This document shows, one piece after another, positions 44,104 through 53,300 of a stretch of DNA of 64,000 nt. Both the position numbers and the translations under genes were made by a program. The notes under the pieces are model-generated. The model ran no database searches and was not told where the DNA came from. It worked only from the letters and a program-made list of their open reading frames with translations. Each line of letters opens with the position of its first letter. Within the stretch, counting starts at the first letter, position 1. This DNA is from an uncultured Saprospiraceae bacterium (GTDB lineage: Bacteria > Bacteroidota > Bacteroidia > Chitinophagales > Saprospiraceae). The stretch spans positions 1-64,000 of the forward strand of contig CALEYL010000059.1 of assembly GCA_937926205.1 (NCBI GenBank), given 5' to 3'.

Positions 44104-45687
44104 ATGAAAAAAGTCAACATTCCGATTTTTCTCTTGCTTTTGTTGGGCGTAAGCTACCTGCATGCGCAAAATGTGCGCTATGTAGATCCGATATTCAGTC
44201 AGGTCAATGTGCAGTATAATGTTACTTACGGAAACAACATTTCCGTTCTTACCGGTACTCCTGCACCTCTCGATCTGAAAATGGATATCTATTCGCCTGC
44301 AGGCGATACTGAAACGAACCGCCCGGTCGTGCTTTACTTCCACACAGGCAGCTTTTTACCACAGTATCTGAATGGACAGATTACAGGGGGAAGACTCGAT
44401 TCTACCGTTGTGGAAATTTGTACGCGTCTGGCGAAGCGCGGTTATGTTGCCATGGCCGTAACTTACCGCCAGGGCTGGTTGCCAACTTCTCCGGACCAGA
44501 ACGTTCGTACAGGATCCCTGCTGCAGGCAGCATATCGTGGCATTCAGGATGCCCGTACCTGCGTGCGTTTTTTGCGCAAAGACGTAGCTGAAAACGCCAA
44601 TTCTTATGGCATTGATCCTGATAAAATCATCATGTGGGGACAGGGAACAGGCGGATATATTTCGCTCGGCGCTGCCTTCCTGGATGATTACCAGGAGATT
44701 GTCATCGACAAATTCATTGACACGCAAACGGCGCTGCCTTTTGTTGTTGAAAGTGTCCATGGAGACATCTACGGTACGAACCAAACACCGCTCAATTTGC
44801 CAAACCATGTAGGCTACAGCTCTGATTTTGCCATGGCCATCAATATGGGTGGCGCTCTTGGCGATAGTACCTGGGTTGATGGTGCTGACAATGAGCCTGT
44901 TACCATGGGTTATCACGTTGTTACGGATCCATTTGCACCTTTTGGAAACGGTCCGGTTATTGTGCCTACAACCCAGCAGTTTGTGGTCAACGTTTCCGGT
45001 ACCAGAACGGCTGTACAATTTGCCAATGAAGCAGGCGCCAACGATATCCTGGAACCTGTTCTCACGATGAACCCGGATGCTTTGACGCAGTTTGTAACGG
45101 CTGTTAAGCCTGTTCCGGTTAACCTCGCTGCACTTGGCCAGGCGCCAACGACACTCGGCGCTGACCACATTTATCCTTTCCGCGTTGTGGGGCTGGGATC
45201 AGGTCCATGGGATTGGTGGAACAAGCCGCTGCTCGACGCCATCATTGCGCAGTACCCGCCGGCTTTCATGCTGAATTCAGATGTGCTGCACAACAACGGA
45301 TTGATCACCAACCCGGATATGTCTGCGACCAAAGCGCGTTTGTACATCGATACCATCATGACTTATTTCATTCCGCGTGCATGCCAGGGCCTGCAGTTGG
45401 AATCCTGCCGTTTGGTAAGCAGTACGGAAGAAGTCATCAGCGAAGACAAAGTACAGCTGTCCATTGCACCAAACCCATCCAGCAGCGACATGTTCCTTCA
45501 GAGCAGCGCGGAAACGCCGATGATGGACATTCAGGTGTTTAACATGAGCGGTTTGTTGGTACAGTCAATTCGCAATGTGAATACGAGCAATTACAACCTG
45601 AAGCGGAATAACCTGCCTCCGGGAATGTATCTGGTTAAGATTCGATTTGAGGAAGGTTTCCTTGCCAAGCGGATCGTCTTTAACTAG
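44104..45687 (+). CDS. Type IX-secreted alpha/beta-hydrolase-like protein lacking the nucleophile Ser
   Basis: A 527-aa protein from the ATG at 44104 with a signal peptide (KKVNIPIFLLLLLGVSYLHAQ). The alpha/beta-hydrolase core has an oxyanion-side motif (RPVVLYFHTGSF) and, after RYVAMAVTYRQG and TCVRFLRKDVAENANSYGIDPDKII, the elbow MWGQGTGGYISLG. Where esterases have G-x-S-x-G this protein has G-Q-G-T-G, with Gly181 in place of the Ser. The last ~80 residues form a type IX sorting domain (IAPNPSSSDMFL ... LAKRIVFN). It may be a binding protein derived from an esterase, working with the TonB receptor upstream. The TAG stop is shared with the repeat that follows. Confidence 0.8.
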   Translation: MKKVNIPIFLLLLLGVSYLHAQNVRYVDPIFSQVNVQYNVTYGNNISVLTGTPAPLDLKMDIYSPAGDTETNRPVVLYFHTGSFLPQYLNGQITGGRLDSTVVEICTRLAKRGYVAMAVTYRQGWLPTSPDQNVRTGSLLQAAYRGIQDARTCVRFLRKDVAENANSYGIDPDKIIMWGQGTGGYISLGAAFLDDYQEIVIDKFIDTQTALPFVVESVHGDIYGTNQTPLNLPNHVGYSSDFAMAINMGGALGDSTWVDGADNEPVTMGYHVVTDPFAPFGNGPVIVPTTQQFVVNVSGTRTAVQFANEAGANDILEPVLTMNPDALTQFVTAVKPVPVNLAALGQAPTTLGADHIYPFRVVGLGSGPWDWWNKPLLDAIIAQYPPAFMLNSDVLHNNGLITNPDMSATKARLYIDTIMTYFIPRACQGLQLESCRLVSSTEEVISEDKVQLSIAPNPSSSDMFLQSSAETPMMDIQVFNMSGLLVQSIRNVNTSNYNLKRNNLPPGMYLVKIRFEEGFLAKRIVFN

Positions 45688-45832
45688 TGTCCGTCTTTTA
45701 AGTCCGATAGCTGCGTTATGTTCTGTCCCAAAATCGGTCATTTACGCGAGTAAACTCCCGTTTTTGGGACAGAACATGCCTTGCTCTCGAACCTAAAAGC
45801 GCAGACACCTGACTAAATGGACGGACAAAAAA
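45685..45832 (+). repeat. Hairpin element, copy B, with short terminal inverted repeats
   Basis: It starts TAGTGTCCGTCTTTTAAG, where TAG is the stop codon of the hydrolase-like gene, and ends GACGGACA (45825-45832), complementary to TGTCCGTC at 45688-45695. In the middle is a perfect 16-bp stem (ATGTTCTGTCCCAAAA at 45718-45733 with 45762-45777) enclosing GTCATTTACGCGAGTAAACT, itself a small TTTAC/GTAAA hairpin. It may act as terminator or transcript stabiliser for the upstream operon. Confidence 0.75.
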
Positions 45833-45867
45833 TCAGAGTCTATATCAAATTCAAAAAACAGCAAAAG

Positions 45868-45900
45868 CATGAGTCATCCCAATTACCGGGGTGGCTCATG
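45868..45900 (+). promoter_or_regulatory. Leader hairpin upstream of ppk
   Basis: CATGAGTCATCCC (45868-45880) pairs with GGGGTGGCTCATG (45888-45900), allowing two G-U pairs, around a 7-nt loop, 11 nt before the ppk ATG. It could modulate translation initiation or act as a weak terminator of upstream transcripts. Confidence 0.45.
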
Positions 45901-45911
45901 TCATTTCACCC

Positions 45912-47951
45912 ATGCCAACTTCCACTTTTTTCAACCGCGACCTGAGCTGGCTGTCTTTCAATCACCGCGTTTTACAGGAAGCTCGCGATCCGCGGGTTCC
46001 ATTGTATGAAAAGATCAAATTTCTGGCGATTTACAGCGGAAACCTTGATGAGTTTTACCGGGTAAGGGTATCTGCCCTGCGTTCGATGAAATCGCTGAAG
46101 AAAGAAACCCGTCGGGAGTTCGCTTTGAAACCCAAAAAAGAACTGCGCCAGATTAGGGCCATTGTTGAACAGCAGCAACGCGAATTCGGCAGCATATTCC
46201 GGGACATCATCATTCCCGAGCTCGAGAGAAACGGCATCCGCTTACTGCGGGCAGAAGACTTCAGTGAAACACAAACAGCCTTTGCATCGCAGTACTTTTC
46301 CGACGAGGTGTCAAAGCATATTCATACAAATGCTCTGGGCGGAGACTCGCCGACGCCATTTTTGAAAAACAAAGCCCTTTATTTTATTGTGGAAACGGCG
46401 GGGGAGACGAGGGCGTTATGGCTCGTGGAAATGCCGGTTGGACCCTGTCCGAGATTTGTAGAATTGCCTGGATCGGAGGGACGGTTTGAAGTAACTTTTC
46501 TGGATGACATCATCCGCCTGAATTTGCCGCAATTGCTGGGTAAAACGGTGGAAAATGCCTATGCTGTAAAGCTATCCAGAGACGCCGAAATTTATATTGA
46601 CGATGAATACAGTGGGGATCTGATCGAAAAAATCAGGCAGGGGTTGGAAGAGCGCAGCATTGGGGAGCCTACGCGTTTTTTATTTGACAGCCGCATGCCT
46701 TTAGCTTTGCGCCAGCAATTGAAAACCATCTTTGATCTGGGGAAAAATGAAATGATCCCGGGTGCGCGCTACCACAATTTTAATGATTTTTTCGGCTTCC
46801 CGAATCCCGGAAATAACCCGGGTTTACACTACCGGATCTGGCCACCTTTGCCCCATCCGGAGCTGGAAAATACAGCGTCCATCATGGCCGAAATGTCAGG
46901 TAGAGACTTTCTTTTGCATTTGCCCTACCAGCGTTTTGACTATGTTGGTCAATTGATTCGGGAAGCGGCTGCTGACCAGGCAGTGGTATCGGTCAGCATT
47001 ACGCTTTATCGCGCTGCTGCGCAATCTGAGATCGTTCAGGGACTCATCAGTGCCTGCGAAAACGGGAAGGAGGTAACGGTCTTCATTGAAGCCAAAGCGC
47101 GTTTCGACGAAGCGTCCAATTTGTATTGGGGTGAGTTGCTCGAAAAGGCAGGCGCCCGGGTATTCTACAGTTATCCCGGCATCAAAGTGCATTGCAAATT
47201 ATTGCTCATCCGGCGCCGGATCAATGATGAAATCAGGGGCTATGCCTATATCGGCACCGGAAATTTTAATGAAAAAACGGCGTTGCTTTACACCGATCAT
47301 GCTTTGCTGACCTGCCAGCCCAAATTGTGCGCTGAAGTGGCCCAGGTTTTTGATCTATTATCTCGTCGCATTCTTGTACCGCGTTGCAAACACCTGCTGG
47401 TCGCGCCATTTTCGATGCGACAGGGATTTATCGAACGCATTGATCGCGAAATCAAATTCGCAAAAGACAAGCGCCCAGCCTACCTGATTTTGAAAATGAA
47501 TAGTCTGGAAGATAAGGAAATGATTGCCAAATTATACGAAGCAAGCCAGGCTGGGGTGCACATCCGGATCATTGTTCGCGGCATCTGCTGTCTGATTCCC
47601 GGCGTGCCCGGGATGAGCGAAAACATCCATGTGCGGAGCATCATCGACCGTTTTCTGGAACACGCGCGCGTTTATGTATTTGGCAATGGCGGGAAAGAAG
47701 AAATGTTCATTGCTTCGGCCGATTGGATGACCCGAAATCTGGATCGGCGCATCGAGGTAGCTACGCCGATATACGACCCGGCTTTGTTTCAGGAAATTCG
47801 CGATTTACTGGATTTTCAACTCCGCGATAACGTCAAAGCAAGGATTATCAATGCGGAACAATCCAATCCGCATAGCGTGCCCATTGACGGCGAACCGGAT
47901 GTGCGCGCTCAGGAAAGCAGTTATTTATTTCTAAAAACAAAATTGGGTTGA
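45912..47951 (+). CDS. ppk1: Polyphosphate kinase 1
   Basis: A 679-aa enzyme from the ATG at 45912; the frame can be extended 7 codons to a GTG inside the hairpin, which I reject. It makes long-chain polyphosphate from ATP. The N-terminal domain starts TFFNRDLSWLSFNHRVLQEA. Catalytic C-terminal regions contain the phospho-accepting His427 in KVHCKLLLI, then GYAYIGTGNFNEKTALLYTDHALLT (second His) and the final RIEVATPIYDP. The length is normal. It converges with the type II thioesterase, 26 bp away, and marks the boundary of the peptide cluster. Confidence 0.94.
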   Translation: MPTSTFFNRDLSWLSFNHRVLQEARDPRVPLYEKIKFLAIYSGNLDEFYRVRVSALRSMKSLKKETRREFALKPKKELRQIRAIVEQQQREFGSIFRDIIIPELERNGIRLLRAEDFSETQTAFASQYFSDEVSKHIHTNALGGDSPTPFLKNKALYFIVETAGETRALWLVEMPVGPCPRFVELPGSEGRFEVTFLDDIIRLNLPQLLGKTVENAYAVKLSRDAEIYIDDEYSGDLIEKIRQGLEERSIGEPTRFLFDSRMPLALRQQLKTIFDLGKNEMIPGARYHNFNDFFGFPNPGNNPGLHYRIWPPLPHPELENTASIMAEMSGRDFLLHLPYQRFDYVGQLIREAAADQAVVSVSITLYRAAAQSEIVQGLISACENGKEVTVFIEAKARFDEASNLYWGELLEKAGARVFYSYPGIKVHCKLLLIRRRINDEIRGYAYIGTGNFNEKTALLYTDHALLTCQPKLCAEVAQVFDLLSRRILVPRCKHLLVAPFSMRQGFIERIDREIKFAKDKRPAYLILKMNSLEDKEMIAKLYEASQAGVHIRIIVRGICCLIPGVPGMSENIHVRSIIDRFLEHARVYVFGNGGKEEMFIASADWMTRNLDRRIEVATPIYDPALFQEIRDLLDFQLRDNVKARIINAEQSNPHSVPIDGEPDVRAQESSYLFLKTKLG

Positions 47952-47977
47952 GCCTCTTTTACCAGACCGGATCTTAC

Positions 47978-48670
47978 TCAAATAACCAATTGTTCGCCAA
48001 TGATTTTCATAATCTCGTGCTCGTGATCGAGGATGAAAAAGTGGTTGCCAGGTAAAATCCTCAGGTCAATAGGGAGCGTGCTTTCCTGCTGCCATGCCAT
48101 TGCTTCCTCCTGTGAAATTTCTTCGCCATCGCCAATCATAACCGTGATGGGTACGTCAAACGGCTTGGCCGCTTCGTAAACATAAGTTTCCGCAGCCTGA
48201 AGGTCGGCGCGCAGAATCGGCTCAAAAAACTCCATTAATTCGTCACTTTCCAGCACGTCCGACATGCCGCCCATTTCACGCAATGACTGTATGAATTCAC
48301 TTCTTGGAAGCAGGTACTTGGGCGCATCTTTTCTTTTAACAGAAGCTCCGCCTCTCCCGGTCAGGATCAAACGCATCGGCATCGGCAACTTTTCTTTTTG
48401 CATTTGCAGGGTGATCAGGTAGGCGAGCAGACTGCCCAGACTGTGCCCGTATAGCGCATAAGGCTGATCAGCATGCGAGCGTATAGTGGGCATTACATCA
48501 GTTACCATGTCTGCTACATTAGTCAGACAAGCTTCCATCAGGCGTTTTCCCCTTCCCGGCAAATCAAGCGGGATAAGTTCGAGATGGGGCGGAGCAACTT
48601 TTTGAAACCCCGAATAAGAGTATTTGGTACCTCCGGCAAATGGCAGGCAAAACAATTTAATTTTTTCCAT
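47978..48670 (-). CDS. Type II thioesterase of the NRPS cluster
   Basis: A 230-aa alpha/beta-hydrolase. The start KLFCLPFAGGTKYSYSGF and DLPGRGKR are typical of surfactin-type external thioesterases. The nucleophile Ser77 lies in YGHSLGS, the acid Asp in MIGDGEEIS and the catalytic His in PGNHFFILDH. Such enzymes clear misprimed or stalled acyl groups from NRPS carrier domains. It is the last gene of the minus-strand cluster, 39 nt after the dioxygenase gene. Confidence 0.92.
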   Translation of the reverse strand: MEKIKLFCLPFAGGTKYSYSGFQKVAPPHLELIPLDLPGRGKRLMEACLTNVADMVTDVMPTIRSHADQPYALYGHSLGSLLAYLITLQMQKEKLPMPMRLILTGRGGASVKRKDAPKYLLPRSEFIQSLREMGGMSDVLESDELMEFFEPILRADLQAAETYVYEAAKPFDVPITVMIGDGEEISQEEAMAWQQESTLPIDLRILPGNHFFILDHEHEIMKIIGEQLVI

Positions 48671-48709
48671 TGTGACTCAAAATTATTCAAAAAAGCGGAT
48701 TCCGGATTT

Positions 48710-49603
48710 TTATATATCCGGCTTCATCACGGTAATATCAAATCCTATGGTTGACCGGTATCCTTTCTCGTAGCCTTCCATGCATTTTATGGGGGTTACT
48801 TCGTGCCAAAGTTCTGTATTTTTATCCGGTTGTAAAATTCCCTGTCCGGAAAGAAGAACGGTTTCCATGATTTTGGTTTTCATGTCACTGCCGTAGATGA
48901 TGCTTTTCCCTCCAACAATGTTTTTGCGTTCGGCAACGAGTGCAGAAACGATATAATCCATGCCATCCTGGTGGATGCCTTCAGGGGAATTGGTGCCCAA
49001 TTGGTCTTTGTAACAATAAACCAGCGTGTGGTGAACTATGATGTTCAAAAAAGATATTTCATCGTTTTTGGCTTTCAATTCATTGGAAAGACCTTGCAGG
49101 ATAAATTGTAAATCAATACAGTTAAGCGATTCCGGCATTTCTTTAAACCTTCGTTCTGTCGTTTGTCTGTAATCCAAAGAAGCCGTATCGCTGGTCAGGG
49201 CATACGATTGCCCGAAAGCGCGTGCAGGGATGCGCTCTACAAGCCAATGCTCGTCTTCGATAAAGGACAGGTTAAACTCGGCGATGAGTCGCTTCCGGGT
49301 TTCTTTGATTTGAAAGAATTGATCCAGTTTAGATTCCGGAACAGCATTCAGTAATTCCTGAACGGTTGTATCCGGAACTTTTCCTCCGTAAAAATCAGAC
49401 CAGAAAGTATTGTCGAACCTGCTCAACACATTTTCCGGTAAATTTTTCTGAAAAAAAGCAATCTGGTTTTGCCGGAGCAAATAATAATCCCATTCGTAAA
49501 TACTGTATTGCGGCCTCAGGTTATTCAGGAAACGGTTTAGATCAACACCCCATTCTGTAATGTTAAATACGTCGATAGGCCTTTCCAGGCATGATAATAC
49601 CAT
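48710..49603 (-). CDS. 2OG-Fe(II) dioxygenase of the PF10014 amino-acid hydroxylase type
   Basis: A 297-aa protein. The C-terminal half contains the iron ligands His211 and Asp213 in IHQDGMDYIVSALV, GGKSIIY, the distal His267 in WHEVTPI and the 2-oxoglutarate-binding Arg283 in GYRSTIGFDI. This layout is that of the 2OG-Fe_Oxy_2 family, whose characterised members hydroxylate free amino acids such as isoleucine. The first 150 residues are longer than usual and of unclear origin. Within the cluster it would hydroxylate a building block before, or a residue after, assembly. Confidence 0.78.
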   Translation of the reverse strand: MVLSCLERPIDVFNITEWGVDLNRFLNNLRPQYSIYEWDYYLLRQNQIAFFQKNLPENVLSRFDNTFWSDFYGGKVPDTTVQELLNAVPESKLDQFFQIKETRKRLIAEFNLSFIEDEHWLVERIPARAFGQSYALTSDTASLDYRQTTERRFKEMPESLNCIDLQFILQGLSNELKAKNDEISFLNIIVHHTLVYCYKDQLGTNSPEGIHQDGMDYIVSALVAERKNIVGGKSIIYGSDMKTKIMETVLLSGQGILQPDKNTELWHEVTPIKCMEGYEKGYRSTIGFDITVMKPDI

Positions 49604-49671
49604 AAGCTTGATTTTTGAAATTAGTTAGGAAAGTAATTTCCGGGCAAAGGCTGCCAGATGAGGACCTCTTG

Positions 49672-50781
49672 TCAGGTAGTTCCGGTGTTTGTTTCGAGGT
49701 GAGTATTTCTCCGAAATACGATCAGGCTTCCCCGAATGAGCAACGGCAATAAAAAAATGATCCAAAAAGCCCAGGTGATGTACCCGTAGCCTTTGGCTAT
49801 CAGTTCGATCAAACCAAAAGCAGTGGCAATAAAAACAGCAGTGATGAGGATGGAAACTCCAATGGCCAAACGCAACAGCGGCGGCATTATTTGTTTTTTT
49901 TCTGTATAAACCCCTGAAATACGTTCATTAAAACCATGTATTAAACCAGTACCCGTTTCAATAAATGTTCCAAATAGTATTATTTGAAATATTCCAAGAA
50001 ACAAAGGCATGTTAAATTGATTGATCAAAGAATAGGCTGGTACCGCTTCCGATAATACGGCCGGATAATTTCCCAACATGATGGTGTACATCAATATGGC
50101 CGGTATCATTCCCAACGGGCCCGATAATAAACCGGCAACAAATGCTTCTTTCCGGGTTTCGAAATGCCGGGCAACAAACAGAATGGCCGGCAATATGCCC
50201 AGGTTGTAAGCGGCATACTGAAATCCCCCTTTCAGCCAGGGGGCATGGTCTATACTCAGGCTGGCATTTGAAATAATGCGATCTCCAAACTTATAAAAAG
50301 CCACAGCGATCATGCAGATGTAGGCGCCGTACAATACCAACGACCATACCGAAAATGCCCGCTCGATCAAACTGCTTCCTTTGAAGACGAGGAATCCTAT
50401 TGCTCCGAACATGAGGACAATTCCCGTCATTTTTGGCATACCCCACAACTGGCATAGCTCCCCGGCAGCGGACCCCAAAACGGCAATTACCAGAATCATG
50501 GTGGATAGAAAAATGAATTCGAACAAAACCCAGCCTCTTCCCAACAGCGATTTGAGGAAATTGCGGTAGTCGTACAATTTTTTCTGACGGGCAAATTCAA
50601 AGCCCAATGCCATAACCAGGCTCCAGATCACCATGGAAATACACATGCCTAAATATCCGCCCAATGGGCCTTTCGACATGAAAAATTCAACCATTTCACG
50701 ACCGGTTCCGTAACCGCCACCAATAACGATGGATTGAAAGACGAAACCCGGTAATAAATATTTGGCGTACCAATTTTTCAT
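49672..50781 (-). CDS. YkvI-like membrane transporter
   Basis: A 369-aa protein with ten or so transmembrane helices. The start YLLPGFVFQSIVIGGGYGTGREMVEFF shows the glycine-rich first helix (GGGYGTGRE) of the YkvI family, APC-superfamily relatives with no firm substrate. It lies inside the cluster between the ligase and the dioxygenase genes. It may import a precursor amino acid or export an intermediate; this is inference. Confidence 0.78.
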   Translation of the reverse strand: MKNWYAKYLLPGFVFQSIVIGGGYGTGREMVEFFMSKGPLGGYLGMCISMVIWSLVMALGFEFARQKKLYDYRNFLKSLLGRGWVLFEFIFLSTMILVIAVLGSAAGELCQLWGMPKMTGIVLMFGAIGFLVFKGSSLIERAFSVWSLVLYGAYICMIAVAFYKFGDRIISNASLSIDHAPWLKGGFQYAAYNLGILPAILFVARHFETRKEAFVAGLLSGPLGMIPAILMYTIMLGNYPAVLSEAVPAYSLINQFNMPLFLGIFQIILFGTFIETGTGLIHGFNERISGVYTEKKQIMPPLLRLAIGVSILITAVFIATAFGLIELIAKGYGYITWAFWIIFLLPLLIRGSLIVFRRNTHLETNTGTT

Positions 50782-50833
50782 AGGAGCGAGATTAAAAACG
50801 AAAAAAATAAAGAGGTGGCAGCGCCTGTCACCA

Positions 50834-52432
50834 TCAGCATACCCAGCCGGCAGCCTCTATTTCGTGGAGCAAACTGATCCGATCAGCTTTGCCTATTCTG
50901 GTGGTTGGAATAGACGACCGGACAAATACACGCCGTGGCGCCTTGTAGTCGGCAAGTCTGGACTTCATGTAATCAATCAAGCTCTCTTCAGGGAGGCTTT
51001 GCCCCGGCTTAAAGACAATAAAAAGCCATACTTCTTCTCCGTAAATGGGGTGGGGGGCGCCCAGTGCAGCAGCCATTGCTACTTCCGGCATTTGCAGGGC
51101 AACTTCTTCTACTTCAGATGGCATTACCGTATAGCTGCCCACCCGGATGATGTGTTTTATTCTGCCGCGGAGGTATAGCCCGCCATCAGGATCCAGAAAA
51201 CCAAGGTCGCCGGTACGGCAAAATCCGTCTGCCGTAAATCCCGCTTCGTCTTCTTCCGGGGACTGGAAATACTGACGGATGGTAAAATCCGATTGTATGA
51301 CCACTTCTCCGGTTTGTCCAGGCAAAAGGACATTATTATTGGCGTCAACAATTTTGATGGAAACGGTAGGCAAAGGCAGCCCAACATAGCCTTCAGCCAG
51401 TTTCTCAGGAGGGTCTTCCGGCCTTGTGAAGGTCAGTTCTGCTCCGGCTTCCGTACTTCCATAGCCATTGATAACCCTGGAGCAAATTTTTTCCTTGATT
51501 CCTGCCAGCAATTCACCCGTTACCTGCTCCCCGGATAAAAGTGCCAGAAAGATGCCGGAAAGATCATAACGCCCGATATCAGCCAGAGAAAGCATGAGGG
51601 CATACATGGTCGGAACGCCCCCTATCCAGGGAATGCGTGCAGCAGCACTGAGTTCAAGTACGGTCGTGGGGTTCCAGTTTTCAAGAAAATAGAGCTCGTG
51701 GCCACCCAGAAGGCCCTGCCCCATGCATTCAATGGCGCCCCCGACGTGGCTGGGCGGCAGCGCGGCCAAGGTTGATATCCTGCCTTTATAACCGGCCCGC
51801 CTCAATTCACCACGCAGAAAAGCTTCTTCGTGAAAAGCCATGGCGCAGACATTTTTGTTCGAGAGCAAAGCTCCTTTTGGGACACCCGTCGTTCCGCCAG
51901 TAAAGATGACGAGGTTGCCATCTTCTTCGTCAAGGGCCGCCCTGCTTTGCAACATTTCAGGGCTTACTTTTCCTTCACCCTGGAGCAATTCAGCGTATGC
52001 TTTTCCAAATCCTGCCGTACCGGTATAGTAGCAGGGAATGGATTCTACTTGTACTAATTTGGCCAGATGCCCGGCAATGTGATTCTCTTTTGTAGCAGCA
52101 GCGGCAACGATCAATTGTGGGGAGGACCTGTCTAAAAACCGCTCCAAATCACTGATTCTGTATCTGACATCGAATGGAATGACGATTGCTCCCAACTGGC
52201 TGGCTGCCAGATAAACGACCAAAAATTCTGGTGTTGAGGGCAGTATGGTTACTACCCGGTCTTTTTTTTGAAGACCTGCCTTTTGAAATGACGTGGCGAC
52301 CTGGTTGACCTGTCGTTCTAATGCTGCATAAGTCAGCGTCTCCTCGTTGTAGTGCAGGGCGATCGCTTCGGGCATCACTGCGGACCAGTGATAGAGGTAA
52401 TTCCATAAATAGGTCAATCGTGGAACAGTCAT
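50834..52432 (-). CDS. Stand-alone AMP-binding ligase (acyl-CoA synthetase type)
   Basis: A 532-aa adenylate-forming enzyme from the ATG at 52432, 1 nt after the stop of the enoyl-CoA hydratase gene, so translation is coupled; the frame opens 23 codons earlier inside that gene. The P-loop is VIFTGGTTGVPKGALLS, the A5 motif YGSTEAGAELT, the A7/A8 region CRTGDLGFLDPDGGLYLRGRIKHIIRVGSY and the A10 Lys sits in TRIGKADR. It activates a carboxylic acid and probably joins it to CoA. No carrier protein gene stands beside it. It could supply an acyl starter for the peptide. Confidence 0.87.
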   Translation of the reverse strand: MTVPRLTYLWNYLYHWSAVMPEAIALHYNEETLTYAALERQVNQVATSFQKAGLQKKDRVVTILPSTPEFLVVYLAASQLGAIVIPFDVRYRISDLERFLDRSSPQLIVAAAATKENHIAGHLAKLVQVESIPCYYTGTAGFGKAYAELLQGEGKVSPEMLQSRAALDEEDGNLVIFTGGTTGVPKGALLSNKNVCAMAFHEEAFLRGELRRAGYKGRISTLAALPPSHVGGAIECMGQGLLGGHELYFLENWNPTTVLELSAAARIPWIGGVPTMYALMLSLADIGRYDLSGIFLALLSGEQVTGELLAGIKEKICSRVINGYGSTEAGAELTFTRPEDPPEKLAEGYVGLPLPTVSIKIVDANNNVLLPGQTGEVVIQSDFTIRQYFQSPEEDEAGFTADGFCRTGDLGFLDPDGGLYLRGRIKHIIRVGSYTVMPSEVEEVALQMPEVAMAAALGAPHPIYGEEVWLFIVFKPGQSLPEESLIDYMKSRLADYKAPRRVFVRSSIPTTRIGKADRISLLHEIEAAGWVC

Positions 52433-52433
52433 T

Positions 52434-53228
52434 TTATTTTCCCTTGAATGAAGGTTTTCGTTTTTCCAGAAAAGCGGCGATGCCTTCCCGCATGTCTTCA
52501 CTTTTCAGGCACTCCAGCATCCCGTTTACTTCCATTTCCATAACAGTCGGCAAGTCTGCATCCAGGCTTTCCCAACCAATGCGTTTAATTAACTTAAGGG
52601 AAACAGGCGCATGTTCGCTTAAAAGTGTAGCCATTCCGGTTGCCTGTTCCTGAAGTTGGCTTTCAGAGACTGTATGGCTGATGAGTCCGATGGCGGCTGC
52701 TTCTGCGGCTTCCACTGTGCGGCCAGTCATCATCAGCTCGATGGCCCTTCCAAAACCAATTAAGCGGGGAAGCAGGTACATCATGCCGTTGGTTTGAAAC
52801 AGGCCGCGTTTTACTTCCGTAAAGGCAAAATGCACATTTGATGCAGCAATCCGGATATCGCAGGCAAGCGCAATTTCAAGCCCAACTCCAATGGCAATGC
52901 CGTTAATTGCAGCAATGACAGGTTTATTCAGGGCAATTATCTGTTGCGTAATTTTCTGAAAACCATCTAGTTCGGCGCGATGCCTGGCTTCGTCAAACGG
53001 CGCTTCGTCGGTTTTACCCAGTTCTGAAAGATCAGCGCCGGCACAAAAAGCACGGCCGGCGCCCGTCAAAATCAATACTTTGGAATGGTTGTCTTTCGCG
53101 AAATCATCAAGCAATGCTGATAATTCGCGCCGGGATTTGTTGCGAAAAGCATTGAGCTTTTCCGGCCGGTTAAAGGTGATCCGGGAAATGGAATGCTCTT
53201 TTTCATAAATAAAGTCGCTTGGGCTCAT
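52434..53228 (-). CDS. Enoyl-CoA hydratase/isomerase family protein
   Basis: A 264-aa crotonase-fold enzyme from the ATG at 53228 (MSPSDFIYEKEHSISRITFNRPEKLNAF); 17 upstream codons in frame are not typical. The oxyanion hole is in GAGRAFCAGADLSEL and INGIAIGVGLEIALACDIRIA. Both Glu positions used by hydratases appear to be kept (GLEIAL and FTEVKRGLF). It acts on an acyl-CoA, most simply the product of the coupled ligase gene that follows. It is the first of this ligase pair and sits 138 nt after the U32-like gene, with a strong hairpin in between. Confidence 0.87.
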   Translation of the reverse strand: MSPSDFIYEKEHSISRITFNRPEKLNAFRNKSRRELSALLDDFAKDNHSKVLILTGAGRAFCAGADLSELGKTDEAPFDEARHRAELDGFQKITQQIIALNKPVIAAINGIAIGVGLEIALACDIRIAASNVHFAFTEVKRGLFQTNGMMYLLPRLIGFGRAIELMMTGRTVEAAEAAAIGLISHTVSESQLQEQATGMATLLSEHAPVSLKLIKRIGWESLDADLPTVMEMEVNGMLECLKSEDMREGIAAFLEKRKPSFKGK

Positions 53229-53300
53229 ACCAGCTGGTTTGGCACAGATGGCTTTGCCTTTACCTGAAAGTAATGGCAAAAGCCGAATGAATGGGCAGAT

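Noticed and set aside
47978..48670. Part of the polyphosphate kinase locus
   Set aside because: It is convergent with ppk1 and its motifs are those of type II thioesterases, so it belongs to the NRPS cluster.
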